The translations under genes were made by a program, and so were the position numbers. 64,000 nt of DNA from Athripsodes cinereus. Its lineage: Eukaryota; Arthropoda; Insecta; Trichoptera; Leptoceridae. Location: positions 4,397,572 to 4,461,571 of the forward strand of contig OX388325.1 in the NCBI GenBank assembly GCA_947579605.1. Reading direction: 5' to 3'. The notes beneath the pieces were generated by a model. That model saw only the letters and a list, made by a program, of their open reading frames with translations, made no database searches and was not told the DNA's origin. Shown here piece after piece: positions 22,085 through 34,059 of this stretch (the first letter of the stretch is position 1; the number at the start of each line of letters is the position of its first letter).

Positions 22085-22320
22085 TTTCCTTAAATAGAAT
22101 ATATAAAAACATTGAATGATTGTGAAACTCTATGCGAAGAAGGAAGATTTTTCCAACAACGGGCACCATAAACTGACATTTTCCTCCTCTTTCTCTTCAG
22201 TTTCCTCCGAAAAAATTGTCGAAAGGCAAAAGAAAAATCTAATAAAGTTTTCGTATATTTAACCTTTGCAATTAGAATATTTCCAACACGCAAAAAGACA
22301 GGCATATCTGATTAACATTT
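22085..22320 (-). pseudogene. LINE C-terminal fragment (YGARCWKNLPSSHRVSQS)
   Basis: The minus strand contains SVYGARCWKNLPSSHRVSQS-like sequence, typical of jockey/CR1-type polymerase C-termini (FS-xG-R-WN-LP). A second copy at 60690-60960 has the same motif on the plus strand. Confidence 0.6.
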
Positions 22321-22576
22321 TACGACTACATCGGGTTAAGAGTATAACAAGTAAACACAGAAAATGTTATATATGTGCGTTTGTTTAAATATTTTTAATA
22401 GTCTTAATGTGTTTGTGTTGAAATTACAAAAATACCGACAAAGTCTTTATTTATTTATTTAAAGTACAATTATATAATTAATTTAAACATAAAAATTGGA
22501 TTTGCATGACTAGAAGATGGTCTCGTTTCAGACTAATCCATTTATTAAAATAAAATAATAGAATACTAGTACTACT

Positions 22577-23420
22577 AAACCATCACAGCATATACCACAA
22601 GAACAGTAGCCAGCAGATCAGAGGCCTGAACCAAAAAACATTTTTGCGATGCCTTTTTGTGTTCCAATCGTTCGAGTATAGACGAAGTTGCAAGCAAGTG
22701 TCAATTTCGTTGCTAATAGTTGCGAAAATTAACACTTTGGCGCAACGTCGTATACATTTGAACGCTAACGGAACGAAAACTTTAACATTTTAGCGTTACC
22801 TTTTTATGTTCCAATCATTTGAGTGCAGACGACGTTGCGTCAAAGTGACAATTTTCGTAACTATTGTGTATCTAAGCAACGAAATTGACACTTGCTTGCA
22901 AATGTGTTTCGACTCAGACCTCAGTAGGCCTAGTCAAAACACATTTAAGCGTTACGTTTTCGTTTCGTTTTCGTTCAAACGTGGACGAGGTTGCGAGAAC
23001 GCGTCAATTTTCGTAGCTACTTGTGTATTTTAGCTATTAAAGTGAATGCGTTCTCGCAACCTCGTCTTGTTTGAACGAAAACGTAACGCGACTATGGGCC
23101 CTGAGCCCTAAGTAAGAAAACACTTTTAAAAGATACGTTTTCGTTCGAATATAGACGATGTTGTAAGCAAGTGTCAATTTCGTTGCTAAGATACACAATA
23201 GTTACGAAAATTGTCACTTTGGCGCAACGTTGCGTTGTCTGCACTCAAACGATTGGAACACGAAAACGTAACGCTAAAATGTGTTTTGACTCAGGCCTCA
23301 GTTGCATGTATTAAATATGCTAACTCTCCTTTACGTGCCAACAAAAATTAAGAAATTTTGTTTTTGGTGGCAAACCTAATTGTAAAAAGAAAACCTTGAT
23401 CTATTTTTTCATGAATTATT
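22577..23420 (+). repeat. Family D repeat interrupted by a fold-back cluster
   Basis: The 5' part of family D stops at 22620 (CAGCAGATCA) and resumes at about 23300 (GTTGCATGTA) in register. This shows that 22621-23299 is an insertion into it. Confidence 0.6.
22621..23299. mobile_element. Cluster of nested fold-back elements
   Basis: The ends carry AGGCCTGA and TCAGGCCT. Inside, the words AACGTAACGC, GTGCAGACGACGTTGCG, GTGTCAATTTCGTTGC and their complements alternate, giving at least three hairpins about 200 bp each. There is no transposase. The pattern fits repeated self-insertion of one palindromic MITE. Confidence 0.65.
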
Positions 23421-23514
23421 GACACAATTGGATGTTCGGGACTGGATTTTACTTACTAGAAGTGTGAATCTCAAGTAAATAAATCTATACTTTCCTAAAA
23501 ATAAATTTATACTT

Positions 23515-23570
23515 ACCTAGTTAATACCTATTCAAGTAGGTTGACTATCGGTGAATAGAATCAAGTGAAA
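23515..23570. mobile_element. MITE family G remnant
   Basis: ACCTAGTTAATACCTATTCA plus AGGTTGACTAT, part of the palindrome at 9134-9439. Confidence 0.5.
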
Positions 23571-23619
23571 TGAAATAAAAATATTTTTTTATCGAATGTT
23601 TAGAATATTTACTATTTTT

Positions 23620-23850
23620 TTTATTGTTTAACCGGATTTGGGTGCAGATGACAAAACCAATCAGAAACCTCGATTGGAGAACCATGTCTACACAATGCAA
23701 CATTGTGCAAAATCTAATCGGAAGAAGTGAGAAAGGTGTCCCAACGCTTACGAATTGGCTCTAGGCTGGCTTAAGTGATCACTATCGGTGTCCATGGACA
23801 ACGTTCAACGATTCCACCATTCTCGATTTAAGGTCACGGTTTTTTTATCG
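23620..23850 (+). repeat. Family E interspersed repeat
   Basis: Close copy of 21730-21900, beginning CCGGATTTGGGTGCAGATGA and ending near CACCATTCTC. Confidence 0.6.
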
Positions 23851-24164
23851 ACTTCATTTTTGCTATCGGGTTTGTTGGGAGAGTTTTGTTAGCATGGAAA
23901 TGACAACTTGAATGCTTATCACACACAGTTCGTCTGTTGGTTTCCCCATTTGTGAGACTGGTTGGGATGGTTAAGACAGGGGTTAAGTAGAAAAAAATAA
24001 CTTACAATCAATTTCTGATGATGTTCATCTTTTAGAACCTGAAACAAGAAAAATAATTGTAAGATTTTTGGTATTGAATATTTTACAAAAATAGGCGTTT
24101 ATTTGTTGGTAAGAAAGGTATCTTAGTTGGTTTGCTATACTATACTATCTATATTCTATACTAT

Positions 24165-24500
24165 ACCCTCACACAGTGTTCCAACCGGGGTAGGCAGAGA
24201 GAACAGAACGCCAAACAGATCTATCTTTACACACTTCCTTCGCTTCCTCCACATTCATACAGTTCCTCATACACGCACGTCGGTTCCTCTTACTCAACAC
24301 AAGGCCGTCCTTGAGAATTTGATCCACGTGATCGAGCCACGTGGTTGTCGGACGCCCGCGTTTCCTCACACCCTTTCTTGCAGACAAGTATATCCTCTTT
24401 GTCATTCTTACCTCGTTCATTCGTTCGACATGCCCAAACAACTGTAGTTTATTCACGCGCATTCTGTCCACAACACTCTTCTTGCATCCACTCATTCTTC
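24165..24500 (-). pseudogene. LINE polymerase C-terminus (RMTKRIYL family), open 108 residues
   Basis: The minus strand reads KLQLFGHVERMNEVRMTKR, then KRGRPTTTW, DGLVLSKRNRRACMRNC and finally AYPGWNTV. This is the post-palm C-terminus of an RTE-type polymerase. The end of the ORF is present and the 5' region with the catalytic residues is missing. A related copy is at 37770-38100. Confidence 0.65.
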
Positions 24501-24744
24501 TAATATCCTGATTCTTGTTTTATTTTATTTTATTGGTTTGCTCATTGTTATAATTGCTAGTTTATATTTATTGTTACAATTGTTTGATCTATATAGAATA
24601 AATAAAATAATAAAATATTTTCTCAAAATCATTTCTAAAAAGTTGTGGGTTAACTAACTAACTACTAACCGACTATTTACCAATTTCAACAAACAACGGG
24701 TATTATAATATACACAAATATATAATATGGGCAAAGCACACATA

Positions 24745-24948
24745 TTGAGCTTGTCCCAAACTTATATACGAATCTTGTATTCTGGGTTCTAACACAACGA
24801 TACACTTATTATTAAACATGTAACATCCAGACCCAGAAAAAATTGAAAAGTCGTATTTTTTTTATTTTTTCTCGCCGAAAATCGAATCCGGGTCCTCATG
24901 ACTTAAAGGCATGAGAGGTACTTTTGTACTACATTGACCGGTATATTA
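24745..24948 (-). mobile_element. SINE family A, old copy
   Basis: Reverse orientation, with a decayed B box (AATCGAATCCGGGTCC) and body. More substitutions than the other three copies. Confidence 0.65.
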
Positions 24949-24959
24949 ATTTATTATGT

Positions 24960-25650
24960 ACCTTTATATATTCAAAAGTAACGATAAGTAACTCGGTAGG
25001 TGGATGGCGCTAGTAGTAGCTGCCTGAAAAGACTGATGTCTCATTTTTCAAAATTAAATATTATTTTCTAATAACGATTCAAATTCACAAAATTTTAATA
25101 CATTGTTTTTAGTTTCAATAGTTTTATAAAGTTAATATTTTTGGGTGTTATTACTTTCAAACTAGTTAAAAATTTCAAATTGAAAAATGTATGAATTAGT
25201 GAATAAAATTTGTTACAATTAATAATACCTACAATTGGAACTCACATAAAAGTCTCGCATTTAATCAAATTTGTGACAGTTAAAAATGCTTTAAATTTTT
25301 TATTATAGTTAAATAAATATGCGCCCTTGAGAGTTAGTTTAGGAACTGTTAAACGGCGTCAAAATAAAATCATCCAGAATCATCATTAACGAGTATTTTA
25401 TAACGGGTATGTACCTACCGGATCGCCATCACTATTGGCGGTCATAAAATAGTGTAATTATTATTCTTACAGACATTTCTGACACATGGTATGTCAGCTG
25501 ATGATGGTATTGTCTGAATCCGTCACTTAATTGCTAAAACTTTTGACTTTTGTTTAGGTGTTGCCATACCGCGTAGATAACAAATAATAAAGGAATATTC
25601 CAACAGATTACGAGGCAGGTGTTTTAAAACAACAAACTTTATCATAAATT
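24960..25650. other. AT-rich intergenic DNA, nothing recognised
   Basis: No repeated block, TIR pair or conserved frame found. Confidence 0.4.
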
Positions 25651-25654
25651 AGAA

Positions 25655-25905
25655 AAATAATAGGTACCGACTAGAAATCTCGATTGCAGGACCATGTCTA
25701 CACATTGCAACATTGTGTAAAATGTAGTCGGAAGAGGTGAGGAAGGCGTCCCAACGCTTACGAATTACTGGCTCCAAATCTAATTGGAAGAAGTGAGAAA
25801 GGTGTCCTAACGCTTACAAATTGGCTCTAGGCTGGCTTAAGTGATCGCTTTCGGTGTCCATGAGGGACGTTCACCAGCACCTATTCCATCATTCTCACTG
25901 TCACG
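25655..25905 (+). repeat. Family E interspersed repeat, rearranged
   Basis: It contains CCATGTCTACACATTGCAAC, GAAGAAGTGAGAAAGGTGTC and GGCTCTAGGCTGGCTTAAGT, with one internal duplication of the CAACGCTTACGAATT part. Confidence 0.55.
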
Positions 25906-26125
25906 AAGCCAGCCTCCTCCATTCAGAGCATCTCTGCGCCAATTGCGTCACCTCTTTCCACGACATTCCCTGCGCTCTGATATCGTTGTCATAGGAACGG
26001 TGTATTGTGAAAGAGGGACGCCCGGGCCGACGGAATCCTTGCGGACGGAAGAACAGTGCTTTTTTTGGCCAACTTGGGCATTCTCAAAACATGTCCCAGC
26101 CAGGACCATCGTCTCTGACTTTATA
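25905..26125 (-). pseudogene. RTE-like LINE C-terminus, copy 2
   Basis: Reverse of the segment at 10680-10910, with RRWSWLGHVLRM-like and PGRP coding. It is truncated at both ends. Confidence 0.6.
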
Positions 26126-26129
26126 ATTA

Positions 26130-26980
26130 TTTATTAATCATATATTTTAAATATTTTACTCTAGAAGGTATTCGTCGCTACTTTTATAATTAGGTATATT
26201 CTATTTTAATTGTTATTGTAATTTTATTGTGTTTTACAATCGAATGGGCTTTGAAAAAATAATTTAACTTTATACTTGAACACTGATAAATGGGACATTG
26301 CATTATATTAAAATCTTTTTAATTTTATAATATTTAATAGTGTTAGATAATAATATGTATGTACTATCTATACTGTTTTATGTGTTTGAAAAAAAACATA
26401 ATAAGATTGACCTACTAGGTTTCGACATGAATAATTGTATTTGTAAAATTAACTCTAACAAAAAAGAAGTTCTTTGCAAAGAAACAACTTGTGTTTGTAT
26501 TAGTAGTAGGTATTTATTTATGAGATAATAAACGGTTGTCTCTTAAATTATAATATTTCACTTAAATAACACAATTTATTTCTCTATGTACAATCTCAAC
26601 AATTTAACATATATTTTTTTTAATTTTATTTCTCAATTAATTATAATTTACATACCTACATACTTTATTGATGCTGCCCAACTAGGTATAAACTGTACTA
26701 GGGCAAACATCTCACAAATATATCAATCATATACAAACATATACATAATTACAAAAAGCATTCATCTCCTGCATACACACAATCACATTCATAACAAGAA
26801 AATACTAAAAAAAAAACAAGAAAAAACAACATTTCCCTCAACCATACACATCACAAATCTCACACCACATACTAACACACGCACATTATCCCACACAAAA
26901 CAAATCACGGAACAAATCCTAAAATATGTTGTCATCTAAAAAATCCAAATAAATCCAATACAAATCCAAAATGAAAAGCA
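26130..26980. other. AT-rich intergenic DNA
   Basis: No repeat family or credible gene. The region 26700-26930 is CA-rich low complexity. Confidence 0.4.
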
Positions 26981-26989
26981 GCATAAAAG

Positions 26990-27060
26990 GTATTAAGTAA
27001 TTTGCGAACCGGATTTCAAGAGCTTCCACGTTCATCATCAGGCTAAAGTAATAGTTAAGT
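26990..27060 (-). mobile_element. Penelope-like terminal repeat remnant
   Basis: It contains inverse CCTGATGATGAACG, then GAAA and a CCGG-centred near-palindrome, in the order of the other hammerhead-like motifs. Stem I and stem II do not pair well, so this is a weak case. Confidence 0.35.
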
Positions 27061-27113
27061 AAATGATGAGCACAGAATTCCATACAAAACCTAGAACCCT
27101 GACTCATTTACAA

Positions 27114-27340
27114 AAGTGAGGCAAAAAATCTATGAATTTTTGACAGAACGGTTGGCGAAAGCGTGTGGTGTTTCCTACATTTTATGGACTATTTATCGCA
27201 TTTTTATAAAAATATATCATTTTTACATTTACATAAACGTAATTGGACATTTTTTGAAGTTTGTCGACGTTTTTAGCGATTTACCACACTTTTTTTCGCC
27301 AACCGTTCTGTCAAAAGTGCCGAAAAATGGTGCCTCACTT
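27114..27340. mobile_element. MITE, about 227 bp
   Basis: The ends AAGTGAGGCA and TGCCTCACTT are inverted repeats, and subterminal TTTTGACAGAACGGTTGGCG is repeated in inverse. No coding content. Confidence 0.75.
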
Positions 27341-27519
27341 TATTACAATGAAAATACATACGAGTACTCCATCTAAGTATTATATATAAAAATCTATGAT
27401 GATGAGAGCGGAAGCCCTTGAAAGCTAAAATAAAAAAATTTAGATAGCAGATTAATAAAGTCAACGGTATTATAACTAAATATCTTGTTTAAATAATAAG
27501 TTATTAATAAAATACAGAT

Positions 27520-27600
27520 CGTCTTCTCCGTATAGTTAAAATACAAGACATTCAAAATGAGTGACAAAGCTGACTGCTTAGTTAAAAATGTCAAATACCT
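27520..27600 (+). repeat. Family D repeat, fragment
   Basis: Diverged middle part (CGTCTTCTCCGTATAG, AAGACATTCAAAATGAGTG). Confidence 0.4.
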
Positions 27601-28118
27601 TTAACGTCATAGTGAACGAAAATCAGCGATTTGCTTAATTAAAATTAATTACAAAGATTAGAATACTTTTTCTAGTCTGGGACTGCGTGGAAAGAAATAA
27701 TTGATTAAAAAAAGAAAAAGTTTGCAATCTTCGTAGATATGCAAGTACATACATAGTAAAACAAAAGATTCGCTTAATCCTCTTGTGTCCGCGATCCCCA
27801 GATAGATCATCTCTCGCTACGCCAATTAAACGAAGCTGTTACAATAGATATAAATGGCACCATTAATTCTTTCAGAGTCTCTGAGAAAAGCTGAGAAAGG
27901 GGGAAAGTGGATGGGAAAAGATAGAGAGAGGAATGATCCAAACGGTTAAGTGTTAAATATAATCCCGACAGCAGACAGTTAATGGCTCTTGTCGACTTAA
28001 AGAATGATAAAAAATATCTTACATATATGCAGACAAAATCGTTTAAATCAAATCCTACGGGACGGTCACTTGTTGAGCACATTGAACGAAAACAGTATGC
28101 AAGATGTTCCTTCAATAT

Positions 28119-28262
28119 GAGTTCGTCGGTAGCCTGGAGGTAGAGTCTCGGCCTCGTGAACAAGGGGTCTGTGGTTCGATACCAGGTAGCTTACTGTGAA
28201 AGGTGTACAAGGTTGTATTTGGGTTTATAACAAACAAAACCCAGATATATCTTTAAAAAAAA
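28119..28262 (+). mobile_element. tRNA-derived SINE, family B
   Basis: tRNA-like head with GTAGCCTGGAGG as A box and GTGGTTCGATACC as B box. The body has ACTGTGAAAGGTGTACAAGG and the 3' end AACCCAGATATATCTTT. This copy lacks part of the middle (GCCGGCAAACTCCCCTTTCA). Seven further copies are in the window. Confidence 0.8.
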
Positions 28263-28642
28263 TATATACCTATAAATGTTTTAACGTATTCATTATTTTA
28301 AATGTGTATAGTATGTATTTTATTTGATTTTATAGTATTTTATTTTATTGACTATTGATTTTTTTTTATAATTTTAATGGAATGTTACAATTTTAATAGT
28401 TGGAGATTAGTTTTTATTTTCTGTCATTGATTTATCTAACAAATTACACCCAAATGTTTAGATGGATATAAAGTTTGTCAGAATTTTCATTGTTTGGAAT
28501 TAATGTGATTTTGTATTCTTTAGTGTATGTTTGTGTTTTTTATGGCTGCTTTATGTAATGTATGGAATATTTTCTCTGTCAACTTTATTGTTATGCAATA
28601 GGCTCTCATGTCGTTAAATGTATTTTTAAATAAATATTATTA

Positions 28643-28880
28643 TTGTTATACCATCACGGCACATCCCACAAGTGGGGTAGCCAGCAGATCAGCTGCATGT
28701 AAGAAACATGCAAACTGTCCTCTCCGTGCCAATATAAAATCAAGACATTCAGGATGGGTGGCAAACCTCATCGCTGTAAAATGTCTCAATTTTTTCGAAC
28801 ACGTGCCTTTTACAGGACACTCGAAAACTTACGCAGAAGAGTGGGAGACCAATTCTTTACCGGGTGCTCCACGGGATAAA
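28643..28880 (+). repeat. Family D repeat with ATAA tail
   Basis: Complete copy ending CCGGGTGCTCCACGGG followed by ATAAATAAATAAATAAG. The simple 3' tail suggests that family D moves by retroposition. Confidence 0.75.
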
Positions 28881-29339
28881 TAAATAAATAAGTTTAAATA
28901 AATAAGTAGAAGGAAATGGCGCTCGATCCTTTCTGACTACCTCGGGAGGGAAGTGGCTTGATGGTACCTATGTATGTATATAAATCGAAATCAGCGAAAT
29001 AGAGTGCTAGTGTCTGTGTGTCGGAGTGTTGTCTACAAATATTGTTATTCATACATACAAACAACAACATTGTCGAGATTTCTCACACTACAGGATAATT
29101 TCCGATATTTTAATAGCGTTGTTATAGCCCAAAGTGATGACGTAATAATGCCTCAAGGCAGACACTTACGACATAATTATGAAAATATTGCAACATCGTT
29201 ATTAAGATTACGACTTACAGAATTATCCGGCATCGTTTCATTAAAACAATAATACATATACATGTAAACAAACAATTATCAAACAAAACATAAAGGACTC
29301 GAATCCCGCAAACCTGTATGAACCGTCAATTTGAACTTG

Positions 29340-29680
29340 AAATTAAAAAATAATGGAAGGAAAGATGGATCACTGAATACACTACAAACAAACACCTGGA
29401 AGTGGATTCCACAATACAAGTACCTGGCTATTATCTACCGAGAAAGGTTTGGGCACAGCAAAACAGAGTGAGGTCAGAACATGGATGCAGTAACAACTTG
29501 CTCTAGACATGGGGAAAAAAAGATTCCTCTAATTGTGATTAAGAAGATATGCAAACAGTGAGACGCGTAGTGAAGGACTGCCATCTCAAAGATGTCAGCG
29601 AGGACCTGCAAGATATCCAAGAAGTAGGACTGGAGGTGGTGAACTGGTGCTGTCAGCGCTAGAGCCAAGACTGTAGAGTT
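29340..29680 (+). pseudogene. LINE C-terminal remnant
   Basis: The plus strand reads, with frame breaks, a CNN-L-RHGKK part and QTVRRVVKDCHLKDVSEDLQ-like sequence, typical of the zinc-knuckle-like end of R1/jockey ORFs. Confidence 0.5.
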
Positions 29681-29884
29681 TTATTATATTTAAATAATTT
29701 ATTAGTATAAGAGTACTAATGTAATGTTTAATAAAAAAATATGCGTTATTTCTTTTCGAAAATGTAAATATATCCCACCCTCCATCATCACTCTAGCTAT
29801 GGCTAGCGTCCCTCCTGTTTTAAGATACTCTGAAAAACTACCCTTTTCGAAACACAAACTTTTATCTTACTGGTATATGAAAGT

Positions 29885-29930
29885 TGATTAAAGTTGTATT
29901 TGGGTTGATAACAAAAACCCAAATACAAAA
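29885..29930 (+). mobile_element. SINE family B, 3' end only
   Basis: GTTGTATTTGGGTTGATAAC plus AAACCCAAATA matches the last 40 bp of SINE B. Confidence 0.5.
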
Positions 29931-30394
29931 TATTAAAAAAAAAAATAAAGAAAGGAAGTTAAAAGTGAGGCCTATTTCTAAAAATGAATCAAAAGTGAAA
30001 GAACAAGGTAAAGAAATACAAGTGTTACTAACAAATATGTTCTTTCGTTCCGTCTTCGTCAAAAGCTGTCCAAAGTTTGTTTGCGCCTACTTTTGTACTA
30101 TGAAGACGGATAAATTCCGGATATAAGATATGAAGTGTAGATCAGATAGTAGTGATACTAATAATAATAATGAGACATAGTGTTGATGCGGATATTCCGT
30201 AACCGGATAGCGAGCGTATTTTTCAATCAGATCCATTGAGTTTGCTGCTCTCTTTCTCTCCCTATCTTTTCTGAATTTTTTTCTGCTGTACTCTTGTAAA
30301 AGGCAGGTTCAAATTTGCTTCAAATTCATATATTTTTTCGAATTGACTTTAGACTGTTTGCGATAAGTGATTACTTTTGGTAATTCGCATGGAA

Positions 30395-30495
30395 TGTTGT
30401 GGGAAGAGGTGACGCGATTGGTGCACAAAGGCTCTGAACAGAGGAGGCTGGTTTCTGCCCTGTGCTCCCGAGAGATGCGTTGAGGGCGATGGAAT
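30395..30495 (+). pseudogene. RTE-like LINE extreme C-terminus, copy 3
   Basis: The plus strand reads EEVTRLVHKGSEQRRLVSA then LCSREM, the final part of the family at 10655-11015. Confidence 0.6.
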
Positions 30496-30499
30496 TCGG

Positions 30500-31045
30500 T
30501 GATTCGCCATTCTCTCTGTCATGGTGTAAATTCCATCGATCGAGAAACACTTAATGCAAACCATAAAAGCAACCCTTTTTTTGAGATCTCATATTTCAGA
30601 TCACAAATGAATCAATTTTGAGTTCGTCGGTAGCCTGGAAGTAGAATTTCGGTCTCGTACACATGTCCTCTGGTCCGTGATTTGATCTTAGATGCCGGCA
30701 AACTCCCATTTCACGACACATGCTTTTAGCTTACTGTGAAAGGTGTATAAGGTTGAATTTGGGTTTAGAAAAAGGATCTTCCGTCTAAATCGTGCTTCCA
30801 CGGATTGAATGAAATTTTTGGTGAAAACGATTGATGTGGACTTTGTGACAGAGAGAATGATGCAATTGGTGAACGTTGATACTGAAAGTGATCACTTAAG
30901 CCAGCCTAGAGCCGATTTGTAAGCATTGGGACGTCTTTCTTACTTCTTTCGATTAGATTTTGCACAATCTTGTTACATTGTATAAACATGGTTCTCCAAT
31001 CGAGAAATCTGATTGGTTTTGTCATCTGCATGTTGTGCCCAATAC
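30500..31045. repeat. Family E repeat with a SINE B in it
   Basis: Inverted family E parts lie on both sides (30500-30618 and 30780-31045) of a SINE B at 30620-30770. The SINE probably inserted into the older repeat. Confidence 0.5.
30620..30770 (+). mobile_element. SINE family B
   Basis: Head GTCGGTAGCCTGGAAGTAG, an altered B box (GTGATTTGATCTTAGATG), then the standard body. Confidence 0.7.
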
Positions 31046-31089
31046 CGATTAGATAATAAAAAAGTTGCATTAAAATAAAAGTAAATAAA

Positions 31090-31505
31090 TACATCATAAT
31101 AGACCCGATTTAGTATTACATGATAAACGTAATAAAATAACGTACCTAATAGACATCGCTGTCCCAAATACACATAATATACAAACAACCGTAACAGAAA
31201 AAATACGTAAATATACAGAACTAGCAGGAGAAATAAAAAATATTTGGCATTCTAGGTCCGTTTATATAATACCTTTAGTCATGTCAGCTACAGGGGTAAC
31301 TCCGAAATCTTTAATAAATAATTTACAAAAATTAGATTTACCGGTTAATTTGCGTTCTGAGCCTAATCCTTTGATATCCTGTATATCTGGATAGGTGAAT
31401 TTTTCCCGGCATTAGACTGTTAAGCTTTTGTGTGACCATGACTGATCATATGGAGACTTATCTGGTTATATAATGCTGAGAAGTGTGGATGGCAATTCTG
31501 CCGCC
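31090..31505 (+). pseudogene. LINE C-terminal end (DIAVPNTHN family), copy 1
   Basis: From about 31141 the frame reads LIDIAVPNTHNIQTTVTEKI, then YTELAGEIKNIW, VYIIPLVMSATGVTPKSLIN and ends LISCISG-stop near 31395. A conserved 3' UTR follows (GGCATTAGACTGTTAAG, GATGGCAATTCTGCCGCCGC). It is a non-LTR element ORF2 C-terminus; I do not assign a clade. The copy at 62640-63545 is about 90% alike by eye. Confidence 0.65.
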
Positions 31506-31554
31506 GCGTAAAAAAAAATATATATATGTTCATATCACAGTGGCCGTGGAGCAC

Positions 31555-31660
31555 CCGGAGGGTCAGTCTCCTACTTTTTTTCGTGAGTTTTCGAGCACCT
31601 GCCTTTTACAGGACACTCGGGAACCTACGGGACACCAATTAGCCGGGTACTCACGGTATG
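31555..31660. repeat. Family D repeat, 3' part, rearranged
   Basis: GTGGAGCACCCGG inverted and GAGCACCTGCCTTTTACAGG direct lie close together, so two partial copies meet here. Confidence 0.5.
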
Positions 31661-31947
31661 ATAAACGTATACCTACCAGATAATTGTCATCCGTTACATA
31701 TCTTATAAGAACATTCCTCCTTGATGTTAGTAGTAGGAAGGTACTATGAAGAGGGTCTTATTAAAGTTGACAAGAGCTTTATTATTAAATAGCCAGTGTG
31801 AAGGGAAGCGTTTCAGGAATGTTGTCATCGCTGAAACCTATGAAATTTGGGGACAGAAAATATCTGTCAATCCATTCTCTTATCTCATTTCACATATAAT
31901 TTCTACATCGTCTGGCGAATTTCATGGAGTTCATATTATGTACATAC

Positions 31948-32699
31948 CAGGGATGTTGCGGATGGCGATTTTTACACATCCGCGGATGTGAATGCGTATG
32001 CGGATTTTTGAAGGCCCACATCCGCGGATGCGGATGCGAATGCGGATGCGGATGTTCAAGATGTTATAGAAAAAAAGTAGGAACTATCTTAGTTGGTTGG
32101 CCCCACTGTCAAATATCAGGGATTATCGATCACCATTGATATTAATATATTGTTGTACGCCTTGTCTCTTTTAATTAAATTCTTTGAGAATGATTTTGTG
32201 AAGTGACGATTCCCAGTGTCATGCGACCTGAGGATGAAAATCAATTTATTTGTCTATTAATATTTCATTTCTTGTTCCTTGTGTAATGTGTTTTTAAAAT
32301 GTAGTCTGGATTGACACCCCCAAGTGCCCATTGCGGAGCCTATGGAGGTCGAAAAAAAAAAAAAAATATGTGACGAATTTTTTCTTACAATAATATTATG
32401 ATTTTTATGGCGAAATATTTTTTTCTTTTTTGTTATTTGCAAAAATAAAATAAAACCGACAAAAATAAAAACGCGTCGGATCTTGTCACCAATTTTTTCA
32501 TTCCCATTGGTTAATGTCAAGTGCGAACAGCACGCGCCATTCGCCGGCCCCGCCCCATTTCTTTCTTGTCGCAAGTTGTCTTACAACCGCATGAACATCC
32601 GCATCGATTATTGCGGATACGGATGCGGATGCAGATGTCCAAATACATGCGGAAGCTCCGCATTTGCGAATACGGATGCGAATATTCGCGACATCCCTG
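31948..32699. mobile_element. hAT-type MITE, 752 bp, with 8-bp target duplication
   Basis: The ends are CAGGGATGTTGCGGA and TCGCGACATCCCTG. Flanking GTACATAC occurs at 31940-31947 and 32700-32707, an exact 8-bp duplication as in hAT elements. Both subterminal regions are built of GCGGAT and GCGAAT hexamers in opposite orientation. No transposase is found inside. It sits at the 3' border of a LINE remnant. Confidence 0.9.
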
Positions 32700-32707
32700 G
32701 TACATAC

Positions 32708-32935
32708 CATCACGCCGCTTCCGTCGCGGGGTAGGCAGATGATGATGATGATGATGATTCTGGATGATTTTGTATTGGCGCCGTTTAACAATTCCTAGAC
32801 CGTCTCAAGAGCACCGGTGAAGAGTGCAGTGCGAAAAGAATCGAGCGCCACTTCCTTCTATCTTTGCATACATCTTTCGCTTCCGTCACTGTCATACAAT
32901 TCCTCGTGAATAAAAGTTAAGGGTGGTCCACCCTG
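32708..32935 (-). pseudogene. LINE tail (RMTKKIYL family) with a CR1-like tail inserted
   Basis: 32708-32738 and 32850-32920 match, in reverse, 37775-37880. Between them 32739-32835 matches the GATGATG-flanked CR1-like 3' end seen at 62823-62910. Confidence 0.55.
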
Positions 32936-33235
32936 AATTTATTTTTAAGCCAATTTTTTTTATGGTGAGGCATTAAAAAATATATACAGCCCTAAATTTT
33001 CACCATTCTACCATCAACCCCTTTTTTAATAGCTATATAAGTATATTATGGCATAATGTATATGGCAAAACAACGTTTGTCGGGTCAGCTGGTTTTATTA
33101 TACATTTCTTTTACATAACGAACGGCTACAAATTATACAATAGAAACGGATAAATACATGCAAAAACTTACAAAGCAATCAAAACCCATTACAACAATAA
33201 ACAATGATAAAATGAGCATAGCTAAATGATACAAG

Positions 33236-33729
33236 TAGTGATGTGGAATTCTCAAGAAATAATTTTTCGAGAAATTTACCGAGAAAATTCTCGGTAAATT
33301 TCTCGAAGTAGAGATTTTTCCGAGATTTTTTTTTATTTTTTATTTAACAGTATAATAATAATAAATACTTTATTCAATCAATCAATAACAATGTACAAAT
33401 GTTGAGACAATTTATCACCAATATGGCTACAATTAACAATTATGGAATCAAAAAAATGTTAGGTACCTACATAGAAAAAAGTGCTAATAACTGATGAAAA
33501 ATCTTGATTTTTGACACCCCACATGCCCATATTTAAGTAAAAAAAAAATGTAGATACGTACATGGAAAAAAGTGTTAATAACCTCTGATTTGGGCCTTAA
33601 TCAGCCCCACAAATTTTTGCATCAATCAGGTTGGCTGCGAAGTATACTGGGCGAAAGGTCATAATACCACGAAGAAAAATTATGGAGAGAATTTTCTCTT
33701 TTGGGGAATTTTCTCTTCTCACATCACTA
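33236..33729. mobile_element. hAT-type MITE, 494 bp, with 8-bp target duplication
   Basis: The ends TAGTGATGTGGAATTCTC and CTTCTCACATCACTA are inverted repeats. GATACAAG is present at 33228-33235 and 33730-33737. Subterminal GAGAAATTT/AAATTTCTC blocks are repeated. No coding content. Confidence 0.9.
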
Positions 33730-34059
33730 GATACAAGACAGCCCAAGAATATTGTTATTCAACAGTGTATAGAGTAAAACGGAATAAAAAACAGCATTAT
33801 ACAGAATAGAAAGCAACATAGTAACAAAGCAAATAATAATAATAATATGTGATTTATATTATAAGACCACAATAACAAAAAAACATTACTACTTATAAAT
33901 CAACTAAATCTGAAGTACATATTTACATATGTTAAATTTCAAGGGAGCATTTTATTCGATTAGGTGTATATATTATCTACATACATAAAATACGGTCGTA
34001 ATCAGAGAATCGAGTTAGCGTAAAATTATTCTCACAATTTCATATTTTTAACACTTCGT

